Shown here: positions 44,028 to 56,050 of the stretch, one piece after another
Layout of the letters: each line of letters opens with the position of its first letter
How positions within the stretch are numbered: the stretch's first letter is position 1
From: Adiantum capillus-veneris
Lineage: Eukaryota; Streptophyta; Polypodiopsida; Polypodiales; Pteridaceae
Assembly (NCBI GenBank): GCA_014529385.2
Contig: CM043967.1
Coordinates: 85,490,278 to 85,554,277, forward strand
DNA length: 64,000 bases
Reading direction: 5' to 3'
Notes under the pieces: generated by a model
Seen by the model: only the letters and a program-made list of their open reading frames with translations
Told to the model about the DNA's origin: nothing
The model's database searches: none
Position numbers and translations under genes: made by a program

Positions 44028-44957
44028 TCATGATCCTGGTAGTGGTGGTTGTTGCCCCAATACTGGTTGTGGTCTTTCAACACCTACAGGTCCTGGTAGG
44101 TTGCCTGCTTGATACCTAGGCATCGGTGGAAGTTGAGGAGATGCTACTTGAGCTTGGGGAGCATATGGTCGCTCTCTCACATATCCCTTATTATAATAAC
44201 ATTCCTCCGTCACATGGTTTGTCCATTTTTTTTCAATAGCACACCACTTCGGCTTCTTAGCCTGAGACTTGGCATACATATTAATTTTTTTTAGCACTTC
44301 CTCTACAAGATGCTCCTGGCTTACAGCTACTTCTCCTTTCGGTGTTGTCTTAGCGGACTTGCTTCTACTTTGTTGTGAGGACGAATCGTCATCAAGATCC
44401 TTGAATTCACCCTCCTTGTAGACCGCACAATTGTCTACAAGGTAAAGAGCCTCCTTAGTTAACTCATTTAATGTCGTGCTCATCTTCATATGTAAGTCCT
44501 TCTGGAGATCTGCGTTCCTTAGTCCTTGAATAAATATAAGCATAAGTCTGGACTGGGTTGGCAGTTCTTCCACAAGGTAGAACTTCACATATCTTTTTAG
44601 TCGTAGGGTTGCCTTTCGCACAGATTCCCGTTCTTTTTGTTTGAATTTATGGATTTGTGAGACTGTATTATGAGCTATCCCCCTCTGTGAGAATTCCTCA
44701 ATAAACTCGTCAAAAAACTTCTCCATAGACTCGAAATCTCTACGCTCCACAGAGTCAAACCAAGTAGCGGCATCCTGTTCTAGGGTAAGTCCAAACCCTG
44801 AAAATTGAGTAGGGAAGTCCAAAACTTCTTCAGCTCTAATTACACACACAAAGGCTGCTACATGATCCCTAGGATCTCTATTTCCCGTGTATTTCTTATT
44901 TACCCATTTTTGCACCTGGAAAGGTCTAATTCTACGATGGTCTACAAATCTCATCAT
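44028..44957 (-). pseudogene. G3 gag capsid domain
   Basis: 309 codons of retrotransposon gag: VQKWVNKKYTGNRDPRDHVA, then EQDAATWFDSVERRDFESME and FIEEFSQRGIAHNTVSQIHK, followed by VRKATLRLKRYVKFYLVEEL and LMLIFIQGLRNADLQKDLHM. The C-terminal third is Pro/Gln-rich. The zinc knuckles follow in another frame after 43.75 kb. Confidence 0.85.
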
Positions 44958-45226
44958 TGGTTCTCCTCATCCTACTCGATATACCTCCTCTAGCCTTCAG
45001 TAGTGGGAGGGTTCCTCTCCCAGAAGTGCCCCTAAGCCATAATTTCTGATGGTTCTTGCAAGAGGTGGTTCATCTCTTCTAACTCGTTCTATGGGTTGTC
45101 TTCCGGGCTCTGTCGACTCTTGAGTTTTTGGCTTACTCTCGCCTTGATACTGGGAATAGAGTGGTGGTTCTTGTAAATCTCTTAGCCTTCGCGCGGCTGG
45201 ATAACCATCTTTGTTTCCGTCTTGTT

Positions 45227-46217
45227 CTAATGTCCCACTTTGTTGAAGCCATGCCTGGAATGATGGTTGGGTTGCTTGTTGGTTCTGGTAGTTGAACGTT
45301 TGTTGTTGGTTAGAATGTGATGTTGCATCGTACTCTTCTGAAAATGGATTTGTTGACTTGCTAGGGGTATAGGTGGACCTTGGTACTTCTTCGGGGCATA
45401 TGTTGATGTTTCTGGAACTGTTGCCTTTTCTACCTCCCCTGGGAGAATTCGTTTGTATTCTCGCCTGTACTTGTCAACAAAAATGATATCCTTCCCCATA
45501 GCAATTTCATAAGAGAACAAGTAAATAACCTTGTCTTTGCTTAATTCATTTGGGTAGGGTTCTTTGCATCGAAAATAAGAGACTACTCCCTCGCTCTCAT
45601 GCTTGTAAATTCCCACATTCTCATTATAGGTAGAGACCCTGGTTGTTTTTTTATCATACATAAAAAGAGCTCCAGGTCGATCAATTTTTGGATGCGGCTC
45701 CTGAGCCTCCGAGAGCATCTTTCATTTTTGCCACATTATCTCCATATCTGTTGTAATCATCAGGGTTACTAACTATCAGATAGTGGTTCCCCTTTTGGTC
45801 TCGGAATATATCTCCATCATCATAGTCTCGAATTATCTCCAGTGTCTGAGAAGGTCTTTCTTCTATACAAATACACTTGCGACCCCGATAGTCAGAATAA
45901 ATTAGGGCTCCCCTAGAGTTTGTTCCTTCTAAGAAGATTATAGTGAACTTGGCATCGTTCAAAGGGTTTTGGGAAGTACTTCCTCCTAGCATTTGTCCTT
46001 CACCGGAGAAACCTCCTGGCTGTTGACTACCCATCATGAAGAAGGACTTATCTGATGAAGTGTCAGTATCACTACCCTCCTCAATGATCGGTGCTAATGG
46101 ATCTAGCCTTGCGTGAGTTACACTCTCCTCAGTGGACACTAAGCTACCCTGATCACCTGCCACTTTTTGGTCTCTAGGAATGTGTCTTCTTGATCTTAAA
46201 TTCATCAAACTTAGCAA
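45227..46217 (-). pseudogene. G3 N-terminal extension upstream of gag
   Basis: Two overlapping frames (46217-45681 and 45718-45227) look like one coding region of about 320 codons with one frameshift near 45700. There are two similar beta-rich segments: KFTIIFLEGTNSRGALIYSD with CICIEERPSQTLEIIRDYDD, and RPGALFMYDKKTTRVSTYNE with VISYF- and DKVIYLF-like strands. The end is Gln/Asn-rich. No zinc knuckle or catalytic motif; I do not recognise the family. It lies between the palindrome array and the gag capsid frame. Confidence 0.6.
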
Positions 46218-46622
46218 TGCAATTTATCACAAATCCAACCACTCACCTGGCAAGGGATCAATTTCTGCACAACTTCTTGCCTTGCCGCTGAATATACCTG
46301 TACGCAAGCGTTTAATTTCGGCAATCGAATCAAACCATTTAATCGCTAGAGGTGGTCTTAGTAATGATTGGTATAACTGGAGGGTTAACCTCAATCACTA
46401 CTGTACTTTATACACTTTGGATGTTTTTTATTAGGTCTGCTAATCTGGAACCGTACTTTACTCGAGTGTGTCAGTTTAGAGGTAAAGTCTTAATACTGTC
46501 TTTGCTCTGTCAAAAGGTCAAACAAGGTCCAATTTCACTTCTGAAAGAAGTTCTGGAACTCTTAAGTCAATTGGAACATCACTCTATGTCCACAGTCAGA
46601 TTTTGACTTCAATATCATGCCA

Positions 46623-47504
46623 TAGACATACTATATGTAGCATGTCTAACTGCTCAAAATTGCTCCAAATTCAAACCACAGACTCTTCTTAAGGTGGTGA
46701 TCACTCTGGTATGCTCACAGTTGGATTTGGAGTGTTAAATCATTGTGAACACATCCTATGTGTAGGATGTCTAAGTGCTCTGTTTGACCCCAAACTTGAG
46801 CCACAGCTTCCCCTTGATGTCAGCAACCCAATGCTATGCTTAGATTTTAGTTTGGATTTCAAAAGACCCCAAATTTAGCTAGTCTAGTCTTTTTCAATAA
46901 AAAATGCTAAATTCTGCTTAAAACCCAATTTTCTCATCCAATTGAGATGAAACCTTTCTCATGCACTCAATAAATCATGTAGATCATGCTCATGAAGACA
47001 TCCTATGGTTTTGGTCTTAAAATAATGCCTTGGGCCCAATTTGGGTAAGATGTCTGGCAATTTCCATCTTTTGGCCTTATCTTGTCAAGGTATGGTCAAG
47101 TTCCCCCTTCCAACTGAATATAGGGTAATTGCTACCTTCTAAACACACTGGTCAACTCAGATTTTCAAAATTCTCACCAGAACACCCTGTAGACATCCTA
47201 CACGTAGGATGTCTACTGCTCCTTTTCCGAGACTAAAGTGCTACTTTGCCTTCCCTATGCTCTCAGCAAGTGCCAATATGCCTTACAAGTGCAAAAATAT
47301 GCAAATTTCTCTCAATTTAAACCTTTTTTGAACTTTTACGTTTTCTGAGTCCGCCTTTTAGCTTTTGGGAAATCCAATAAGGGAAAGACACTCAAGTCTA
47401 TATGTTACTAGGGTGAAACCCACCCTCTGAACACACTGGTGACCTGAGTTTCCCTAAATTCCCTGCTAAAACCCCCCTGGAGACATGCTACACGTAGGAT
47501 GTCT
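46623..47504. repeat. Second palindrome array, upstream of the G3 first ORF
   Basis: Copies of the same dyad as at 33.9-34.7 kb: 46623-46648 (diverged), 46749-46772 (shifted arm), 47191-47214 (GTAGACATCCTAC core, nearly perfect) and 47481-47504. Half-sites lie at 46996-47008 and 47047-47055. The last two full copies are 290 bp apart. They are also flanked by a common phrase ending in CCCTG(T/G) before the dyad. Confidence 0.75.
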
Positions 47505-48003
47505 ACTATCTTAAAATTTAAAATTTTTCTGACAGAAGTACTCCCTATGCTCTGTAGCTCTCTCATAAATACTCATAGAAACTTTTGAACTTCAATTCAA
47601 CTTCTAAACACTCTTTTCCGTCTTTTAGAGCTCTTTGATGAGCCTAACATCAAATATAACATGCATGAAGTGCTCCAGATCATAAATCATGATGTCCTAC
47701 TTACCCTACTCCTACTCATCATGTGAGATGGTAATTTTGGTGTTTCGGTTGCTTCCTTGCCTCCACGGGCTCTCAAGCTATCCTTTCACCTACCACTCCA
47801 ACTCCTACTCTCCTACCTAATACTACCTAAGTCAAAGGATCTAGGCTAGACACTCGCTCCCTAGGCTCCTCCTAAGACCTAGAGAGTCCCCCACCATCTG
47901 ATCCTATCTAAATGTAAAATAAGACTCTGGCAAGCCAGAGAATCCCTATCCTCAAGGACTAGTCTCGGTCACCTACCTAGAGTTTTCGTCCTCGGAAGCG
48001 GCA
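47505..48003. other. Right end of unit G3, leader or LTR
   Basis: On the minus strand the stretch begins TGCCGCTTCCGAGG at 48003, exactly where the copia C2 integrase frame is interrupted. No matching repeat was found at the G3 3' end, so it is not proven to be an LTR. Rich in CCTA/CTAGG words; no ORF. Confidence 0.45.
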
Positions 48004-49260
48004 TTCTCCACCATTATCAGTCCTCAAGCTTTTGATCTTCTTGCCATACTAGTGCTAAGAAAATCTAAAAAATAGAGAAGACTTGATCCTTATGTCATAA
48101 AGGATAAACCCACACCTTCCTAGTGGAATTGACTATAAAAGTCACAAAATATTTGGCTATCCCTAGAGACTTTATTAACATAGGACTGCAAATGTCACTA
48201 TGGACAAGCTCTAGTGGCTGCAAATGCTTCCTATTCAATGGCGACGAGGTGGTCCTAGTTTGTTTACCATAGATGCAGTGTTCACACATAGAAAAATCAA
48301 AACAACTTAGCACATACAAGTAATCAAAATGAGCTAGTGTTTTCATTCCCTTTTGGTTGATATGGCCTAGCCAGCTATGCTGCAAACTCAATAACTGACC
48401 GTTGAGCTATGCCACAACTCAGTAATTGTAGCTCATCTATGCATATACAATCCTCTTTTATACTAAAAAAAAACATAGAGTATGTTCCTAACCCTTGAGA
48501 ATCACAAGATTTCCCTTCCTGATTGGCGGTGAATCATTGTCAAAGGTGGTTGTGTAACCCGTCATCAAGCTGACTAGTAGATATCAAACTCTTTGCGAAC
48601 TTGGAACAATGTCTGAAATTCTTGACTACGAATTTTGTGCCATTATGCATGACTAGCCTGATATCTCCAACAACATGTATCTCAAGCTCATAGGCAGCAT
48701 TGAGCTTCGCTTTGCCACGAGTATGTGCATGCACAGAGAACCATTCTGAGGTGTCACATGGAAATTGTCTTCATAAATCTATGAGCCAATTCTGATCAAA
48801 AACTAGTATCTTGTGCAATGAGAGCATCTGGACTAAGATCTCATATAAATATTAGAACATCTAAAGAACTATGGACCTTATGCACAACTAAAATCTCAGG
48901 AAATTATCACATTGAGCTCCTCAATCTTAGCTTTACCCTTTCCATCATTGTAAAGTTTTTTGCTACCTTGAGATTTTGTCTTGTCTCTCTACCATGTATG
49001 GCAATCTTCCTTTAAGTGTCCTTTCTTATGGCAATGATTGCACTTGACATTGTCCAAAGAACCTCTAAATTTGCTTTGAGAATTCTTGCGATCCTTAATT
49101 TTGGCATGGTTATGAGTGTGACCTTTCTGACCTTCACCACTAGCAACATATGCATCACCTTGCTTTGTAGCTCCATAGATTTCGTGTGTATCCCTTTATT
49201 GAGTAGATTGGAAACTATAACATCATAGCTAAACTTGCACTCAAGCATAAAGTTTCTAAT
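48004..49260 (-). pseudogene. Copia element C2, 5' half (gag, protease, integrase start)
   Basis: Right to left: gag end (SASLAMML near 49230) and zinc knuckle CNHCHKKGHLKEDC (about 49010-49050), a degenerate protease tail (FHVTPQNGS near 48750; LEIHVVGDIRLVMHNGTKF), then pre-integrase and integrase (HSWLGHINQKGMKTLAHF; CEHCIYGKQTRTTSS; LELVHSDICSPM), and KSLRTDNGGEC with the second catalytic Asp near 48020. The frame ends at 48003. The rest of the integrase is missing and the RT half is found 19 kb away at 27.8-29.1 kb. Confidence 0.8.
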
Positions 49261-49264
49261 AGTT

Positions 49265-50330
49265 GTGCATAAAATTTTTGAGGACTTCCCTCCAAAAATA
49301 AGTATTGAACTTTCTATCTCTATCTAACACTATATTTGCAGGTAGGCCATATAGCTTGTAGAGATGTTCAATAAAGAATTTTGCCAATTCTGACATTTTA
49401 TCCATTTTCATCTTGGAAAGAAACTTTGCTATTTAGGTGCCGGCTCATTTGGATCTACTATAGTCAATACAAGTTCACCTGCTATATCCACTTTAAGACT
49501 TTTAAAGCTTTTATGTTGGGCTTCCCCCAATTTATATTCTTACTTTTTGACCTCAATTGGTCTATCAACGAGAATGCGATCTTGGCATAGTCCTTCATGC
49601 ATTGTCGGTAAAACCTTGACATAGAAGAAAAATCTTTAGTTCTTTGAGTTTTTTTGGTGTTGGACACTTGAGAATAGCTTCTACTTTCTCGGGTTCCATT
49701 TGTGTTCCCTCCTCTGTGGATATGATGAGATCCAAATAGTGAAAAGAAATCATATTTGCTTTCCCTCGCAAATACTTTATGTTTTCTCAGTAACTCAAAC
49801 ACTAGACGCAAATATTCTAAGTGTTCTTTTTAGATTTACTATACAATAGTATATTTTTTAGGAAAACTACTATGAATTTTCCTAAGTGTGGAGGTAGAAT
49901 GATGTCCATCAGCATCATAAATATCGTCGGTGCATTGGTTAGCCCAAATGGCATAACCAAGAACTCACAATGTCCAAAAAAGGTCATAATGTATTCTTCG
50001 TAGCATCTTCTAGTCTAATCATGACTTGATGAAACCCATATCTCGGGTCTATCTTTGAAAAATGCTTTGACCAAAAGAGTCAATCCGAAACAACCTACGC
50101 AATATCGGGTATCTTTTAAATCATTATTTGATTAGGAGCCCTATAATCTATGCACATCCGCATTGATCCGCCCTTCTTCTTTACCACAAGAATAGGTGAC
50201 GCCCACGGACTCGAAGTGGCTTAATCAATAAGTAGGTTTGGTTATAAGTTTTGAACCTGGCAAAACATCGATGCCATGGCCTACTTCCCAAGATGGTGGC
50301 AAGAAATACATTTTGAAACTCCTCTAATAC
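49265..50330 (-). pseudogene. G4 reverse transcriptase and integrase scraps
   Basis: RT: near 50170-50230 the minus strand gives [20 protein letters not shown] followed by IDYRAPNQ. Further along come SKIDPRYGFHQVMIRLEDA near 50030 and an LVFELLRKHKVFARESKYDF segment (49811-49750), all in broken frames. Near 49265-49365 it gives EHLYKLYGLPANIVLDRDRK, the integrase stretch around the second catalytic Asp. Between them RNase H is essentially absent. Confidence 0.75.
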
Positions 50331-50789
50331 ATTCATTAAGCATCTACATACTTTTTCTTAAGGATCTCTTTTGCCTCAGTTTTTCCATTTTAGAATCGCA
50401 TGCATGCCAAATAGGGTTCTCAAATAGTGGATCGCATCCAAGGTCATGTTTTTAAGTATGTTTTTCTATGAAAACATTACTTTTTGATTACAAAAACACT
50501 TTTATTACTTTCACTCAAAACAATAGAATTTAAAAGATAGTAAGAAGCAAACAGCTCTACCTGCGGGCTACTCTGTGTAGCTCCATGAAAGAGATAAGAG
50601 TGGTAGAGGAGACACTATGGTCACCCTGTAAGGTGATGACCCTACCACAATGCTCAAATTGTAGCGTGTTTTGCAAATAACTCCTTGCTAGACTATGGAC
50701 AAGCTATACGGACACTCCTTGCCTAGGTACACGTGTGCTCTAGTCAAATGCATGACTTGAAAGTCAAGAGTAGCCTTGTAGTCCTACAT

Positions 50790-50965
50790 GGCTAATGGAA
50801 CTCCCAAGACTACGATATTCCATACCATCTTGTAATAACCATTGGCCAGGTCAACAGTGTACTCATGATCACTCGCGGTCTCAGGCAACCTTAACTTCTT
50901 AACCAATGAGTAGTTTAAAAAGTTATGGCTAGCTCCATCGTCTATGAAAACGATCTACGTTAACA
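50790..50965 (-). pseudogene. G4 aspartic protease
   Basis: The minus strand reads VFIDDGASHNFLNYSLVKKL, with DDGAS as the retropepsin motif used by many plant gypsy elements, then TVDLANGYYKM and IVVLGVPLAM before a stop. Confidence 0.75.
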
Positions 50966-51028
50966 GTGGCACACCATCACCTCCCTGAACTCTTCGGAAC
51001 CGAGAGGAAGCATTTACATTGTGTGCAA

Positions 51029-51253
51029 CTACTTAGAGGATTTACCATCTCTCTTAGGCTCACTATCACTTGTGCTAGCTTTGAGCAATGGACATTCGGC
51101 CTTGGTGTGCCCTACCTCATTGCAACTAAAGCAACAATTTTCCTTTTGCGCTCTAAAATAGCTCTCTTTTTTATGCAATTCAGATTCTCTTTTCTTTTTT
51201 AAATGGTCGCAATTTTTAGTCCAATGACCATGCGCTGCAGCCACCCTAGTCAA
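51029..51253 (-). pseudogene. G4 gag zinc-knuckle segment
   Basis: Encodes a basic stretch (NCDHLKKKRESELHKKESYF) and the knuckle CFSCNEVGHTKAEC. The preceding HGHWTKNC may be the end of a second, decayed knuckle. Confidence 0.8.
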
Positions 51254-51280
51254 TCCTCTCTTTTATGAAACCCCATTCTG

Positions 51281-52150
51281 CTAAACATTGACCCTTTTTT
51301 CTCTTTTCTCCCCGGTCCGATCTTGTACAATAAATCCCCTCAGTCGATAACTTCTTTGACTGAAGAGGCTCAATGTACTCAAGATAATCATTTGTGAGGC
51401 CCCTCTTAAAGCCCTGCAAAGTCTGGAATGCATCAATTTCCTTTGGATTCTGAGATGTACTAAGTTAGGGACTTGTTTTGCATTGAGCACTTGTCCTATA
51501 ACTCCCAATTTCTCTCTTCCTCCTTGTCTAGCACGAATCCATTTTGAAACATTGTTTCGAACTCTGTCCAAGTGATAGGAGGACGAGTAGTCAAGCTGAT
51601 CCACCAATTGTATGCCTTGCCAGTCAAAAAGAAACTAGCCTCTATGGGTTGCACATGGCTAGGCTGCTTCCATAGCACATGAATATCCAACCACTTTGCT
51701 AGAAACTAGCCTCTATGGGTTGCACATGGCTAGGCTGCTTCCATAGCACATGAATATCCAACCACTTTGCTAGAAACATTTTCATAAAATTTGTGTTCCA
51801 CACCCTTCCATGCCTCCAAAAATAGGAATTCTTGAGCATAGTCGAGGTTTCTTTGCGGACTGTTCCGCAGATGCATCGGCCTGGACTCCCATAACCATTG
51901 GTGAGGCTACACTTAGTCGTAGTGCGGGTGCCCTCCTACTATGAGGAAGAGGAGATGCAAATGAAGCAGGTACTAATGCATCTAGACGTGTGCAAACAAT
52001 GCGTCTAGACGTGTGGAGATGCTCTTCAGCATCGTGACTACATCAACTATACTTTTTTCAAGATGGTCAACTTGGCATTAAAATATTTGAATACCCCCTA
52101 GAGAGCTTTGTCTCTGGAAGAATATCAGCAGGATTGGCCACGTCATAGTC
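51281..52150 (-). pseudogene. G4 gag capsid region
   Basis: 51496-51690 gives ASFFLTGKAYNWWISLTTRP and TWTEFETMFQNGF, a clear gypsy gag capsid segment. It continues in another frame to 51281. Towards 52150 the frame is broken by a recent 71-bp tandem duplication (51630-51771) and several stops. Confidence 0.75.
51630..51771 (+). repeat. Perfect 71-bp tandem duplication
   Basis: Two identical 71-bp copies in direct contact (51630-51700 and 51701-51771), each starting AGAAACTAGCCTCTATGGGT, followed by the first six bases of a third. It lies in decayed G4 gag. The lack of any mismatch shows it is recent, or an assembly artefact. Confidence 0.95.
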
Positions 52151-53497
<1,347 letters not shown>

Positions 53498-53509
53498 GCT
53501 TTGATACCA
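53498..53509 (-). promoter_or_regulatory. G4 primer-binding site
   Basis: The minus strand reads TGGTATCAAAGC, the common variant of the initiator tRNA-Met site. One base further on, the plus strand starts TGTTATAC at 53511, the expected LTR end. Confidence 0.75.
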
Positions 53510-53510
53510 A

Positions 53511-54707
53511 TGTTATACTATTGTAATGCTGCTATGAGCATGCTTCCCAAGGGGGTCAAGTCTTGATGCTCACCACCCAGCCTATGAGTGAATATTGAGG
53601 CTTGTCCCTCATTCCCATACCAATTATCATGTATGGCCTATCGCCCACATTGGTTTGGCCACCCGGGCGCTACAAACACGTGGTTCCCCCTTGAACCCTG
53701 CCTTTTTGACTCAATGGTTGAAAAACAATTTTCCTGGTCTCGTAACCATTATACGCTGCGTGACATCCGCAGAGTCTCCTTTGTTCAAGGAGTCTGGAGT
53801 CAAAATCGACAAATGATACATAAAACACATAAAATCAACTCAAAAGAGCAAAATTGGGCATAAACTATCAACTATCACTGATAAACGACTACCATATGCG
53901 GCGTGAAGCAAAATATTCCATCAGAGATAATTTGTGGCGAGGATACCATAATGGCGAACTCCATCAACCTATATCACCAAAGGTATTTCAGCATGTGCCG
54001 ATACAAGTCTTAAAACGCTCAAGAAACTGTCAAAAAATGCCCAAAATGGCTCCACACGGTGTACAACGAGCAACATCCGCAAGAAACCACACACAAACAC
54101 ACGCCACAAAATGATGCAAACAACAGACAAAATCCCTACGAGGATACTTGCTCTCAAAAGAGCACTGTATGTGTCCAAAAAAAATTGCATACCTCAATGC
54201 ATAACAATCCGTAGAGAAACTGCTACCAAAACCACTGCCAAGAATGCCTGTGAAGGCATTGTCCCTGTGTGTGTCTAAAACCTAGAGATGGTACATGCGC
54301 ACTAAAGCCTGTCAATGTGTGTTGGCTGGGGTTGGGCTACAAGGAGAGTAGGTGCATGCGGGTTCAAAAGCTCCCTATAAACCTGCTATGAGAAAACCTG
54401 TATGTTAGTGTCGATTAGAATCCGATGCCGACTTCTGCTGCGAGACGGAAGTGTCAAGAATGTAAATGCTCAAAGACAAAACTAAGCCAAAAAACAGGAC
54501 CTAATGTCAAAAATCCATAGTCTAATACGTGCGATGTCAAAAAAGACCGATGTGTGTCGTTTGATAAGCTACGCGTGGCTAAAATGCTATGCTCGCTTTT
54601 TGTGTGTGCCAAAAATGACCCAAAAAATGGTTGTCATGGGTGATAGCCGACGTCAAGGTAACACGGATGTTGAAAACGTAGGTGAGTTAGGGATGATGGT
54701 AAACCGG

Positions 54708-54761
<54 letters not shown>

Positions 54762-54876
54762 CTCGATGTTGAAACTCAAAATTCAATCGTGTGTGTGTGT
54801 GTTATGCACACTATGCGCTCACCTTGTCGCACTCCGTTGCGGATGCAAAACCCATACACACAAGAAATTATGTATA

Positions 54877-54913
<37 letters not shown>

Positions 54914-55319
54914 ACGTGCGTGTATAACGTATGCTACACACACTATGTGCTCATTTACCAATACTCCTTTGTTGATGTGAAGCACACACACACAAGAAAG
55001 TGTATGTGTGTGTACGCGCACGCATGCAGACACAACTTTTACCTTTCCAATAAAAAATGACCTTGCAATTTTCCGATCTCTTTAATTCCTCCCACCTTTA
55101 GCATTTCAAGCTTCAATTTTCTAAGGTTGAAGCATATTGTAACCTTGCAAGCTAAAAAACCTCCAAGACTTTCCCAAGATTGATCTCCGCAAAAGCTTCA
55201 AGAAAAGAATTGCTACAGATATATAGATTTGAGAAAATCTCTTTTGCTCGCTTTTCCAAATTTTTAGCTTGGTGAGAAGCTTTCATGCATGTCTGATGCC
55301 AGTTTTGAGAGAGGCGATG
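53511..55319. other. Probable G4 5' LTR and following sequence
   Basis: The LTR starts at 53511 (TGTTATACTATTG) but its other end could not be found. Further right are a CT tract (54711-54758) and a TG tract (54879-54912) inside an imperfect duplication of about 150 bp: the phrases CACTATG(C/T)GCTCA and CACACAAGAAA occur twice between 54790 and 55015. No gene. Confidence 0.5.
54711..54758 (+). repeat. (CT)n microsatellite
   Basis: 24 CT repeats. Confidence 0.95.
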
Positions 55320-55448
55320 TGTCCATGTGCGTGCACACAAGAAGAGGAAGAGTTATTGGGGAAACAACACACTAGTAGAAACTAATGTGTATTGCCTTTG
55401 CTGTATATATGAGAAGGATAAAAAAGTGTTATTGACTTAGTAGGTAGG

Positions 55449-55996
55449 CCTCATGACTAATTGACACCACTTCTGTCATGTGGGATCTACGATCCCTATT
55501 AATTGGGGATAGCGGGATCGATTTTGCACCGTTCGATGGCGGTTTAATCTCCAAGTGATCACAATTAAAGTGAACACCAAGTAAATTTAATGTGAACATC
55601 AAGTGACCGCCAAGTGATCCCCATGTGAATCCCAAACGACATGTGATCACCTTGTGACTCCACCCATTACCAAGTGATTACAGTGTGACCCCGACTATCC
55701 CAAAGTGATTGCAGTGTGACCCCGTCCATCCCAAACTGATCCCCAAGTGACCACCATGTGATCTCCACCCCGTCATTTTTGCTATATGATTCTATGTACA
55801 CACTTCCATTTCAAGTGGCGCGCGATAGCTTAATGAGAGAGTTGTGGCCTCCGGTTGTGTAGGTGGTGGGTTCGAGTCGCAGGGGCTCAACCGGCCGGAA
55901 TCCTTTTATTCTTGAGAATAAATGGACGGTCCACATCGTTCAAAGATGTTGGACCGTAGATCCCACCTGACAAAGTGGTGTCAAATAGTCCCGTGG
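55449..55996. mobile_element. 548-bp inverted-repeat element (MITE) in the solo LTR
   Basis: Terminal inverted repeats of about 42 bp (55449-55490 and 55956-55996) share GACTA, TTGACACCACTT and GTGGGATCTAC, roughly 36 of 42 positions. Flanking 9-mers GTAGGTAGG (55440-55448) and GTAGGTGAG (55997-56005) look like a 9-bp target duplication with two changes. Long TIRs and a 9-bp duplication fit a Mutator-type element. The interior has no ORF but holds many short CCAAGTGA(T/C)C-like words and a tRNA-like segment. Confidence 0.75.
55826..55879 (+). promoter_or_regulatory. tRNA-like A and B box inside the MITE
   Basis: TAGCTTAATGAG (55826-55837) resembles an RNA polymerase III A box, and GGTTCGAGTCG (55869-55879) matches the B box. 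They are 43 bases apart start to start, as in tRNA genes and tRNA-derived SINEs. The rest does not form a clear tRNA cloverleaf. Confidence 0.45.
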
Positions 55997-56050
55997 GTAG
56001 GTGAGGGTGTTAGTCATGGGCAGGTGGCCATATGCCTTTACCCCCTGACA

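Larger units (their letters stand above)
36334..48003 (-). mobile_element. Long Ty3/gypsy (Tat-like) unit G3
   Basis: Right to left: a possible LTR or leader beginning TGCCGCTTCC at 48003, a palindrome array (46623-47504), an N-terminal extension, gag with two CCHC knuckles, protease, a linker, RT, RNase H, integrase with two zinc modules, the integrase C-terminus, a second aspartic-protease-like domain and a polypurine tract. PR-RT-RH-INT order places it in Ty3/gypsy; the integrase tail SGAVKLATLAGEEMPNWISG is of the plant Tat/Athila type. Frameshifts and stops are scattered, so this copy is decayed. Confidence 0.75.
55320..56050 (-). repeat. Solo copia LTR (C2 family) carrying an insertion
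   Basis: Its two outer parts match the C2 LTR at 27281-27463: ATTGGGGAAA..AGCACACTAGTAG-like, CTGTATATATGA(G/T)AAGG, GTTAGTCATGGGCAGGTG and TTTACCCC. Without the 548-bp insertion and one copy of its target duplication it is about 174 bp. No internal copia sequence is next to it, so it is a solo LTR. Confidence 0.8.

Noticed and set aside
29213-48003. G2 and G3 as one 18.8-kb LTR element
   Set aside because: The 29213-30143 LTR has no matching copy at the right end, there are two separate polypurine tracts, and no flanking duplication was found. A composite origin cannot be fully excluded.
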